Shown: positions 32,101 to 37,494 of the stretch, in pieces | Layout: every line of letters begins with the position of its first letter | Numbering within the stretch: position 1 is the first letter of the stretch | Source: a virus | IMG/VR virus record: IMGVR_UViG_3300015242_000032 | Location: 1 to 37,494 of that record | Reading direction: 5' to 3' (one strand) | Length of the DNA: 37,494 nt | Translations under genes and position numbers: made by a program | Notes under the pieces: model-generated | Databases searched by the model: none | What the model was told of the DNA's origin: nothing | Seen by the model: only the letters and a program-made list of their open reading frames with translations

Positions 32101-32129
32101 TTGACACTCGCCGCGATTCCTCATACATT
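32101..32129 (+). promoter_or_regulatory. Strong sigma70-like promoter for the helicase
   Basis: Perfect -35 TTGACA (32101-32106), 17-bp spacer, -10 TACATT (32124-32129), placed between the terminator at 32033 and the helicase gene. Confidence 0.75.
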
Positions 32130-32172
32130 CCTTCCGCCACACGCAATCCGCCGGGGAAGCGGGCTCAACACC

Positions 32173-32247
32173 TTGCCAGGCATAGGGCTCGTTTCCCCGC
32201 TCTAATCTTCCTTTTCCCCCAACTGCGGAATGCCTGGCGCCTGGCAA
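32173..32247 (+). promoter_or_regulatory. Leader with two exclusive stems at the helicase start
   Basis: TTGCCAGGCAT (32173-32183) can pair with ATGCCTGGC (32230-32238) or, through TTGCCAGG, with CCTGGCAA (32240-32247), whose last base is the A of the start codon. No Shine-Dalgarno is present. Confidence 0.5.
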
Positions 32248-33689
32248 TGGCACAAAATAATTCACATCTCCCCGCCCTGCCGCAAAATATCGAAGCGGAA
32301 CGGTCTGTGCTTGGCGCGATTTTATTATCGAACGCCGCCTACGACATCGTGCGCGAGCGCGTGGATGCCGATGATTTTTTCCACAAGCCTCACGCGAAAA
32401 TGTTTCAGGCCATGCGCGCCATGCGCGAAGCCGATAAGGCTATCGACCTCGTAACCCTCAAGGATTTTCTGGAACTGCACCGCCAAATCGATAACGCCGG
32501 CGGCGTCGCCTACATTTCGCAGATGATCGACGGCGTGCCGAGCGTGACGAACGTGGCGCACTACGCAGACATCGTTCACGAAAAGGCCCGTCTGCGAACC
32601 ATCATCAAGACTCTGGAAGCCCTGCAAACGAAAGCCATCGAAGGTTCGTATTCCTCGGATGCCATCGCCGGGGACCTGGATAAACTCGGAAGAGAACAGG
32701 CCGCCATCGTCCACACCAACGGCAACGCGCACATCGGACACGACCTGATTGATTTTCTGAAAATAGATTTCCCGCAGCCCGAGCATCTGGTGGAAGGCAT
32801 GATTCCCAAAGGCGACAAAGTGATGATCGTCGCCATGCCGCACCGCATGAAAAGCTGGTTCACGACGGGGCTGGCGCTGGCGGCCACGCGCGCCGGCACG
32901 GTGCTTGGCAAGCTGGAAGTTCCCAAGCCGGTGCGCACCATCCTGGTGCAAATCGAGGATTCTCCCGGCGAAGTGCAAAAGCGTTTGCGCGCATTCCTCG
33001 CCACCGATCAATTCACGAATTGCGATCCCGCCAACCTGCGCATCATAGACCGCACGGAGTTTTCGGAATTCAGCGCCGAATGGTGCGAGCGTTTCGTGCG
33101 CCAGGCCGACGAATGGAAAGCGGACCTGATTATCTTCGACGTGTTGCGTAAATTCTTCGTGAACCACGGAGACATCAACAGTTCCACGGACACAGCCGTG
33201 TTTCTGGAAATTATCGACAAGATCCGCTACACCACGGGCGCCGCCGTGATGCTGGTGCATCACGAAAACCGCAAGGAAGCCGAACTCATGTGGGCGTCGG
33301 CGGGCTCCTACAATCTACCGGGCTGGGCGACGTCGGTCATCCAGTTCAAGAAAAAGACGGAAGAGAAGGGCGTAACGCGCGTGGAAATCGAAGTGGACAA
33401 TAAATTCGCGAATTCGCTCGAGCCGATGCGCATGGTCCTGGACTTCAGTTCGTCGAATCCCTTGCAACTCGAACTGCTGGAAGAGGGCACGGGATTCAGC
33501 GAAGCGATCGACGCGCTCGGCCCGTACTGGACGCTGCGCGACCTGATGGAAGTATTGCAGGCCACGCGCAGCAGCTCCAACCGCCGGCTGAAAAAGTGGA
33601 TTGAGATGGGTAAGGTCGAGAAACTCTCAGGCGGCAAAAAAGGCCGCGGCGGCCAGGCCACGTACCAGGAACTAAAGAGCACGCTCTAA
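32247..33689 (+). CDS. Replicative helicase: DnaB-type N-domain joined to a RepA/RecA-like ATPase (480 aa)
   Basis: Residues about 8-115 match the DnaB N-terminal domain (LPQNIEAERSVLGAILLSN, DDFF..PHAKMF). The ATPase core is of the RepA/AAA_25 sort: VAMPHRMKSWFTT (195-207) stands for Walker A with K202-S203 kept but Met where Gly is normal; ADLIIFD (292-298) is Walker B; VMLVHHENR (334-342) is the sensor strand. The C-terminal 55 residues look like a winged helix (DLMEVLQATRSSSNRRLKKW). It would unwind DNA 5'-3' at the fork or load at the adjacent origin. ATG 32247 has no ribosome site. Confidence 0.85.
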   Translation: MAQNNSHLPALPQNIEAERSVLGAILLSNAAYDIVRERVDADDFFHKPHAKMFQAMRAMREADKAIDLVTLKDFLELHRQIDNAGGVAYISQMIDGVPSVTNVAHYADIVHEKARLRTIIKTLEALQTKAIEGSYSSDAIAGDLDKLGREQAAIVHTNGNAHIGHDLIDFLKIDFPQPEHLVEGMIPKGDKVMIVAMPHRMKSWFTTGLALAATRAGTVLGKLEVPKPVRTILVQIEDSPGEVQKRLRAFLATDQFTNCDPANLRIIDRTEFSEFSAEWCERFVRQADEWKADLIIFDVLRKFFVNHGDINSSTDTAVFLEIIDKIRYTTGAAVMLVHHENRKEAELMWASAGSYNLPGWATSVIQFKKKTEEKGVTRVEIEVDNKFANSLEPMRMVLDFSSSNPLQLELLEEGTGFSEAIDALGPYWTLRDLMEVLQATRSSSNRRLKKWIEMGKVEKLSGGKKGRGGQATYQELKSTL

Positions 33690-33716
33690 TTTTTCATTCG
33701 CGATTCGCACGCCTCT

Positions 33717-33992
33717 AAATGTCCATGCCCTCTGCCTGACACCTACACTCCACTGTAACCTTTCTACCCTTCCTTCCTCGCGCGCGCGCGTAGAGGGGGT
33801 GGGGCGTGGACATTTGACACCTAATGCCAGTGAATACATACACTTAAAATGTCCAAAGGGGGGTGGACAGGTAGTGGACATTTAGAAGTGGTTTAGTATC
33901 TAAGCTATAGAGCCGAAACGACATTTTAAATGTCCACCCCCCTTTGGACATTTTAAACCGCTCGTTCTATTGCCTTTAAGTGTCAAATGTCC
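33717..33992. other. Probable replication origin: AAATGTCC iterons and 26-bp inverted repeat
   Basis: Seven good copies of AAATGTCC(A), in both orientations, lie at 33717, 33807, 33847, 33875, 33928, 33945 and 33985, plus a partial TGGACA at 33864. A perfect 26-bp inverted repeat has arms 33844-33869 and 33931-33956 with 61 bp between. GACATTTTAAATGTC (33920-33934) is a further near-palindrome. A (CG)6 run is at 33779-33790 and AT-rich sequence follows to 34100. No gene fits here. Its place after the helicase and before a small regulator suggests an origin or its control site. Confidence 0.65.
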
Positions 33993-34186
33993 GCCCTCTC
34001 CCCCTCTCGCAGGGGTGTTTTGGCAGGTATATAAAAATTACTCGCTTCACTTTTAGGTATGTGGAGTCTCTGGAGATATATAAATGGACTTTAAATCTTC
34101 TTCTTTTTTTTCAGATTCCCCTTGACATGTTTTACGAGTTGATATAAGTATACTGCGTTAGACGTTGTCGGTTACTTGGAGGCGCT
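33993..34186 (+). other. AT-rich spacer before the regulator gene
   Basis: Contains ATATATAAATGG and a T-run (34101-34111) and the promoter at 34122. No coding frame is supported. It could be the melting region of the origin. Confidence 0.4.
34122..34150 (+). promoter_or_regulatory. Promoter of the regulator gene
   Basis: -35 TTGACA (34122-34127). The -10 is less certain: TAAGTA at 17-bp spacing (34145-34150) or TATAAG at 15 bp (34143-34148). It lies 37-60 bp before the GTG start. Confidence 0.5.
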
Positions 34187-34369
34187 GTGCCGCAGCCGTC
34201 GAAGAAACAAAAACAGGAAGAGAATCGGGGAATGGTACCAGTCACGTTTAAGGCGTTGCCGTCTGAAATTATGAAGTGGAAAGAGTCCGCGAAATTGGAA
34301 TGCCGGACGCTGAGTAACTGGCTTCGGTTGCGTCTGACCAGCGCCGGGAACAGTGAAGAGAAGGCGTAA
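34187..34369 (+). CDS. Ribbon-helix-helix-like regulator (60 aa)
   Basis: MPQPSKKQKQEENRG is a basic tail; then MVPVTFKALPSEIMKWKES and CRTLSNWLRLRLTSA fit the strand-helix-helix pattern of CopG/Arc and MobC-type DNA-binding proteins (strand VTFKA, helix PSEIMKWKESA, helix TLSNWLRLRL). GTG start with GGAGG 3 nt upstream. Lying next to the probable origin, it may control copy number or early transcription. Confidence 0.62.
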   Translation: MPQPSKKQKQEENRGMVPVTFKALPSEIMKWKESAKLECRTLSNWLRLRLTSAGNSEEKA

Positions 34370-34383
34370 CAACGGTTTTATCT

Positions 34384-34587
34384 ATGGCGAAATACAAAAA
34401 ATCAAAGAAGGTGAACACCAAACATCTATGGGTGTTAGTTTGGCCATCTAGGAGGTTGTTAGGCTACTCTGATAACCATCCGTTGGCATTTTTCACTAAA
34501 CACGAGGCTTTGCGTTATAAGTTGACCATCAAGCAAGGTAACGTAAAAATAGTAAAATTTCAGGGAGTAGTTGTTGTTTCTAAATAA
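34384..34587 (+). CDS. Unknown small basic protein (67 aa)
   Basis: MAKYKKSKKVNTKHLWVLVW then a beta-rich basic sequence ending VKIVKFQGVVVVSK. The ribosome site is weak. It starts 14 bp after the regulator gene, so is probably cotranscribed. No family recognised. Confidence 0.5.
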   Translation: MAKYKKSKKVNTKHLWVLVWPSRRLLGYSDNHPLAFFTKHEALRYKLTIKQGNVKIVKFQGVVVVSK

Positions 34588-34622
34588 GACCCGCACTTGC
34601 AGCCTGGCACAAGGGAGGTTTT

Positions 34623-35099
34623 ATGCGAGCCCCGCAAAGTATTCGTTCACGATTCCAGAACTGGCTTTGGCGTCAATTCCTGCTATCTGCGCGCGCGATC
34701 GTGTGGGCCGCGGACGAATGGATTCACAGTCAAGAAGTGAAGCTACGAACTACGGGTCTGGGCTCTACTTTAAGCCCAGCGATAACGGGTCTGGGCTGTA
34801 CTTGCAGCCCAGCCATAAAGGAGAACGATGAAAGCTACGATCGAGAGTACGAACAAGCTGGTGATCGTGAACGGGCTGCAATTTCGCGTTTGGGAAGGCG
34901 TGAGCGAGAAAGGGACGAAGTTTGTGGCGCTGATGAACCGGATCATCAGTTCTATTCCGGACGACCACAAAGCGTTGGTTATCGAGACGATGGCCGAGCA
35001 CCGCAAACCCGATCCGACGACCGCCACCGCGCTCGAACAACTCGGCGTATAAAGATCACCGCCGCGGACTTTGACCGAAAATACGCTGGTGTGGCATGA
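34623..35099 (+). CDS. Frame with strong start that reads through two hairpins (158 aa)
   Basis: AGGGAGG stands 4 nt before ATG 34623. The first 43 residues (MRAPQSIRSRFQNWLWRQFL, then LSARAIVWAADEWIHS) form an amphipathic basic/apolar helix. The frame then passes through hairpin copies G and H in phase (TTGLGSTLSP, ITGLGCTCSP) and on, out of frame with the gene at 34828, to TGA 35099 that overlaps the next ATG in ATGA. The N-terminal part is probably real; the rest has shadow-like composition (many Arg/Asp/Gly). The true end may have been lost when hairpins arrived. Confidence 0.4.
   Translation: MRAPQSIRSRFQNWLWRQFLLSARAIVWAADEWIHSQEVKLRTTGLGSTLSPAITGLGCTCSPAIKENDESYDREYEQAGDRERAAISRLGRRERERDEVCGADEPDHQFYSGRPQSVGYRDDGRAPQTRSDDRHRARTTRRIKITAADFDRKYAGVA
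34752..34780 (+). repeat. Dispersed RNA hairpin, copy G
   Basis: ACGGGT, stem CTGGGCTC, loop TACTTT, stem AAGCCCAG; the closing pair is lost (C against A), leaving 7 pairs. First of a tandem pair, 4 nt before copy H. Confidence 0.82.
34785..34813 (+). repeat. Dispersed RNA hairpin, copy H (compensatory change)
   Basis: ACGGGT, stem CTGGGCTG, loop TACTTG, stem CAGCCCAG: the same C-G to G-C swap as copy D. Ends 14 nt before ATG 34828 and just before its AAAGGAG site. Confidence 0.87.
34828..35052 (+). CDS. Unknown small protein (74 aa)
   Basis: MKATIESTNKLVIVNGLQFR then VWEGVSEKGTKFVALMNRII; ends TATALEQLGV. AAAGGAGAACG before the ATG is a strong ribosome site, right after hairpin H. The N-terminal part looks like a small beta-hairpin plus helices. 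In the other frame just after its stop, KITAADFDRKYAGVA reads like a natural continuation, so a frameshift is possible. Function unknown. Confidence 0.65.
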   Translation: MKATIESTNKLVIVNGLQFRVWEGVSEKGTKFVALMNRIISSIPDDHKALVIETMAEHRKPDPTTATALEQLGV

Positions 35100-35299
35100 C
35101 GCACGCCGGCCGAAACCTGCTGTACCGCGTCGAGACGCGCTGCGCCGAGGAATACGGCCGCGCGCTCGCCCGCGTGGAGTTGGATAGCGTCAAGCCTGGA
35201 AATCCCTTCGAGTTCATCGCCTGGCATCACGCAATTTATATCGTGCATCGCCTGCGATGGGGACGTTTTGTCAATAAACCTTTAGGAGGCGGGGCTTAG
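35096..35299 (+). CDS. Unknown small protein (67 aa)
   Basis: MTHAGRNLLYRVETRCAEEY then mixed helix/strand ending FVNKPLGGGA. The start lies in an ATGA overlap with the frame above. Its last codons (GGA GGC GGG GCT) are already part of the first pentamer array. No family recognised. Confidence 0.5.
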   Translation: MTHAGRNLLYRVETRCAEEYGRALARVELDSVKPGNPFEFIAWHHAIYIVHRLRWGRFVNKPLGGGA

Positions 35300-35350
35300 C
35301 ATGGCTAGGCATGGTTAGGCGTGGCATGGCAGGGCAGGGCAGGGCGAGGA
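35286..35350 (+). repeat. Pentamer array 1, 13 units of NNGGC
   Basis: From 35286 the sequence divides into 5-base units with consensus NNGGC (GAGGC GGGGC TTAGC ATGGC and so on) in strict register up to 35350. It starts in the end of the gene at 35096 and stops 19 bp before the next ATG. Confidence 0.88.
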
Positions 35351-35369
35351 AAATTGAAAGGATCACCAC

Positions 35370-35897
35370 ATGAACAGAGGAATTGAGATCGAGATCACCG
35401 GAATCAGTCCCATTTTGATGCATGCTTTTCCGCTTGTGCCCGTCGAGGCGATTGACAAGAAAACACCAGAAGAGCAGGCGGAAATAGCCGCTTACCGCGA
35501 TCCCAACACACGTCAACTCTACATTCCAGCGCAAGCGATGCAACGAGCATTGGTACGCTCGGCCACGTTTTCCAAAGGCAAAGGCCGCGCCACGTTGCAG
35601 AAAATAGTTGCCGCCTGCGTCATGGTCGGCCCGGAACGCGCATCGCTCGGCGTTGAGGACTACGTGATTGATAAACGCGCCGTGGTCATTCCAGCCACGC
35701 AAGGACGCGTCGTGCGTTACAGGCCGCGGCTGGACGTGTGGAAGACTACTTTTAGCGTGGCTTACGATCCTGACCTGTTGACCGACGTGCAATTGCGCCG
35801 CGTCGTCGACGATGCAGGAAGCCGTGTCGGATTGCTGGATTATCGGCCTGAACGAAATGGCCCGTTCGGACGTTTTTTCGTTACTCGATGGAAGTAA
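35370..35897 (+). CDS. Conserved phage-type protein ending in a GPFGRF motif (175 aa)
   Basis: MNRGIEIEITGISPILMHAF, then RQLYIPAQAMQRALVRSA, SKGKGRATLQKIVAACVMVG and at the end VGLLDYRPERNGPFGRFFVT. From memory, this set of motifs belongs to a common family of phage proteins without an assigned role, often near replication or recombination genes. The opening TGISPILMH resembles the first strand of RAMP/Cas7-like folds, which is only a suggestion. AAAGGATC precedes the ATG. It is flanked on both sides by the pentamer arrays. Confidence 0.65.
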   Translation: MNRGIEIEITGISPILMHAFPLVPVEAIDKKTPEEQAEIAAYRDPNTRQLYIPAQAMQRALVRSATFSKGKGRATLQKIVAACVMVGPERASLGVEDYVIDKRAVVIPATQGRVVRYRPRLDVWKTTFSVAYDPDLLTDVQLRRVVDDAGSRVGLLDYRPERNGPFGRFFVTRWK

Positions 35898-35905
35898 TAG
35901 ATTTA

Positions 35906-36030
35906 AGGGCGTGGCATGGCAAGGTGAGGCCGGGTTAGGCGAGGCTAGGCATGGCGATGCGAGGTAGGGCACGGCAGGGCCTGGCGAGGCAGGCCATGGC
36001 GAGGTTAGGCAGTGTAGGGCAAGGCAGGGA
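35906..36030 (+). repeat. Pentamer array 2, 25 units of NNGGC
   Basis: Runs in strict 5-base register from AGGGC (35906) to AGGGA (36030). Most units fit NNGGC; variants are mainly NNGGT. The G-rich strand is the coding strand. It fills the gap between the GPFGRF-protein gene and the next gene at 36066. Confidence 0.9.
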
Positions 36031-36065
36031 TTTTCAATTACTCAACACTTAGGAGGCGGATTGCG

Positions 36066-36524
36066 ATGAAGATACAAAAGACCTGGCCGTTGGTGTGGTT
36101 TTTGTTGGGATTGATGACGGGGCTCGTTCCGGGGATTTACAAAGTCAAGCAATTGCAGGGCGATGTAAACGTGACCATCGAACAGACATCCCACGAACTT
36201 AGCGAGTTGCGGCAGTCGATCGCCAGAAAGACGGATCTGGCGGACAAGGAAACCGCGTTACGTGAAAATTCCGAAGAGCAATGCAGGGAATCTCTCGCCG
36301 GCGACGGCACGCAAACGATTTTGATCGACGTGAACCATCCCTACGGAAATTACTCGTCCTTCGCCCCGGCCGTGACGTTCCTCAGAGCGATTCCCGGCCC
36401 CGTATGGATCATTCCCCGGCGCGTCGTGCCGAGCACGCTGGACGGCACGCTCAACGGCGCGTATGCGTATCGTCATCAAGACGGCACGATGGACGGCTGG
36501 TTCAAGACTGGCGGAATACGGTGA
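36066..36524 (+). CDS. N-anchored membrane protein (152 aa)
   Basis: MKIQKTWPLVWFLLGLMTGL is a membrane anchor; a helical coiled region follows (VTIEQTSHELSELRQSIARK) with one Cys, then a globular part with IDVNHPYGNYSSFAP and WIIPRRVVPSTLDG. AGGAGG sits 8 nt before the ATG. No family recognised; the domain would face the periplasm. Confidence 0.62.
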   Translation: MKIQKTWPLVWFLLGLMTGLVPGIYKVKQLQGDVNVTIEQTSHELSELRQSIARKTDLADKETALRENSEEQCRESLAGDGTQTILIDVNHPYGNYSSFAPAVTFLRAIPGPVWIIPRRVVPSTLDGTLNGAYAYRHQDGTMDGWFKTGGIR

Positions 36525-36527
36525 TCC

Positions 36528-36665
36528 ATGACCAAAAATAGGGACGGTCTTCTACCTTATATTTTGACGGGAGTTGTGATGGCGTTTTTCTGGCTCGTCA
36601 TCTTTGGATTAGTTGGTCCGATTCTAGTGCATATTTGGAAGTGGATGGATCGGGTGTGGCCATGA
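36528..36665 (+). CDS. Very small membrane protein (45 aa)
   Basis: MTKNRDGLLPYILTGVVMAF then FWLVIFGLVGPILVHIW forms one long or two short membrane helices, ending DRVWP. The stop overlaps the next ATG in ATGA (36662-36665). Translation is probably coupled to the preceding gene, 3 bp away. Confidence 0.6.
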   Translation: MTKNRDGLLPYILTGVVMAFFWLVIFGLVGPILVHIWKWMDRVWP

Positions 36666-37120
36666 GCCAAAATAGTGATCAACAGTTGAGAAACAATGTG
36701 ACACGCTTAATATCAAGCGTCGGATTCTCACAAGGATCTGAGGATGAGCGATTAAAATTGCTCCTTGAATTCCTCTCCAAATCACGTTTGGCGATTGAAG
36801 CGGCTGCGATTGTGAGAGCTAAACAGGTCATCATTGACATCGAATCAACTGGGTGGACGGCCACTTATCATCAAATCAAAATGAGAATAGATAACCTTCT
36901 CACCCCCGAACACCAGGACGCACTGGCCGCCTACGTCCACGATCAAATTACGATACACGATGCTCTGAAATTACATTTTTCCAACCGAGAGATCATGTTC
37001 GCGCCGATGTGGAAATTAGTGAAAATCTGGCGCAAGAACGTGAAGAATAGCACACGTTTGGAAGATTGTGCTTTCTCGTACTGCGCCGATGAACTCGAAT
37101 CCGTACTGAAAGGTAAGTGA
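36662..37120 (+). CDS. Unknown helical protein (152 aa)
   Basis: MSQNSDQQLRNNVTRLISSV starts an all-helical protein with central segments EFLSKSRLAIEAAAIVRAK and DALAAYVHDQITIHDALKL, and a single Cys near the end. The ATGA overlap fixes the start. No membrane segment and no family recognised. Confidence 0.58.
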   Translation: MSQNSDQQLRNNVTRLISSVGFSQGSEDERLKLLLEFLSKSRLAIEAAAIVRAKQVIIDIESTGWTATYHQIKMRIDNLLTPEHQDALAAYVHDQITIHDALKLHFSNREIMFAPMWKLVKIWRKNVKNSTRLEDCAFSYCADELESVLKGK

Positions 37121-37123
37121 CCG

Positions 37124-37264
37124 ATGCAAGCGCCTATACGCTGCAAGAGATCGAAATGCACGTGCGTCTCGAATGAGAAGCCGCCATACCATCAGCGAGA
37201 GTGCCCGGTTTATGTGGCATGGCTCAAAACCAAGAAAGCGAGTGCTGAACATGAACTCCACTGA
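37124..37264 (+). CDS. Very small Cys/His protein (46 aa)
   Basis: MQAPIRCKRSKCTCVSNEKP then YHQRECPVYVAW has four Cys and two His, so may hold one zinc. AAAGG lies about 10 nt before the ATG. Its end overlaps the next gene by 14 bp. Too short to assign. Confidence 0.55.
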   Translation: MQAPIRCKRSKCTCVSNEKPPYHQRECPVYVAWLKTKKASAEHELH

Positions 37265-37494
37265 GCCCGTCTGGATTCGCGACGTGCTAGCCGCAGAGCT
37301 CGAAGTGTCCGACCAATCGAACGCCGTGCAAATCGTGGCGCAAATCTGCGAAGGCGAAAAATCCTACTGCGAGCGTTGCGGCGCGGATTTCGACATGTGG
37401 CCCACAAAAACGTGGGCCGATCATATCCTGACGGAGCACAGCGACAATCTCACCATCCAGGCGCGCACTGGGACGTCCCTGATGTGCGACGACC
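37251..37494 (+). CDS. C2H2-type zinc-finger protein, N-terminal part (continues at 1-205)
   Basis: MNSTEPVWIRDVLAAELEVS then AVQIVAQICEGEKSYCERCG. The finger is CxxC (CERC), then H-x5-H in WADHILTEH. The frame runs without a break over the circular join to TGA 203-205, giving 123 aa. This is independent evidence that the molecule is circular. Role unknown. Confidence 0.8.
   Translation, partial: MNSTEPVWIRDVLAAELEVSDQSNAVQIVAQICEGEKSYCERCGADFDMWPTKTWADHILTEHSDNLTIQARTGTSLMCDD
37418..37494. repeat. Terminal direct repeat (right copy)
   Basis: Exact copy of 1-77; see that entry. Confidence 0.93.

Noticed and set aside
32325-33263. 312-aa minus-strand frame opposite the helicase
   Set aside because: A His/Gly/Val-rich shadow of a clear helicase gene with no ribosome site or motif.
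33717-33992. CRISPR array
   Set aside because: Repeats are 8-9 bp, in both orientations and irregularly spaced; no cas genes are present.
35286-36030. Pentamer arrays as coding repeats (ASPC/HAT-type peptide on the minus strand)
   Set aside because: The open minus frame reads across non-coding spacers, opposite to well-supported genes, and has no ribosome site.

Overview
This window is most likely one complete circular genome of about 37.4 kb. The first 77 bases recur exactly as the last 77 (1-77 = 37418-37494), and a small zinc-finger gene reads cleanly across the join. I read it as a virus of bacteria. It has lysis genes, a HerA/FtsK-type ATPase, a replicative helicase, an encoded tRNA, and a long one-strand block of structural-looking genes. 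I recognise no terminase, portal, tail tube, tape measure or baseplate protein. Instead there are several proteins that look like jelly-roll capsid proteins, a series of proteins with a membrane segment near the C-terminus (three ending in poly-Arg), a membrane-anchored lytic transglycosylase and a membrane-anchored transglutaminase-like protease. That set suggests a tailless, membrane-containing virus, far larger than the usual 10-15 kb members of such groups. The host is uncertain. The secreted proteins at 10.9-20.9 kb resemble, from memory, secreted proteins of soil Acidobacteriota, so that is my best guess.

Layout. Two divergent transcription units start at a control region at about 30.27-30.42 kb and converge at about 5.59 kb. 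The plus-strand (early/replication) unit runs 30.4 -> 37.49 -> join -> 5.58 kb. It holds an unknown 430-aa protein, a DnaB-N/RepA-like helicase with its own promoter, an iteron-like and palindrome-rich probable origin (33.7-34.0 kb), a ribbon-helix-helix regulator, many very small genes coupled by ATGA overlaps, the HerA/FtsK ATPase, a 190-nt intercistronic structured RNA candidate and a Dam-type methylase.

The minus-strand (late) unit runs 30.26 -> 5.60 kb. In order of transcription it holds: tail-anchored membrane proteins sharing MAYA and GLHPSLRGLG motifs (26.4-30.3 kb); unknown virion-type proteins; the candidate major capsid protein and three further jelly-roll-like proteins (20.9-23.8 kb); four secreted fibre-like proteins, three with a common N-terminal domain and different C-terminal parts, plus a 1214-aa host-like secreted protein (10.9-20.9 kb); small membrane (holin-like) and zinc proteins; the transglycosylase; an M15 peptidase; a second copy of the capsid-type fold (6.9-7.5 kb); a spanin-like pair; an initiator-like tRNA-Met; and a small Cys-rich protein.

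The least explained features are non-coding. A 29-nt hairpin (stem CTGGGCTC, loop TACTTG) occurs eight times, always in the direction of transcription and usually between a stop codon and the next ribosome binding site, with pairing kept by wobble and compensatory changes. A structured RNA is closed by a 31-bp stem just after the ATPase gene. Two arrays of degenerate NNGGC pentamers (13 and 25 units) flank one gene. The probable origin contains a perfect 26-bp inverted repeat. All function calls come from reading motifs; no database search was run.
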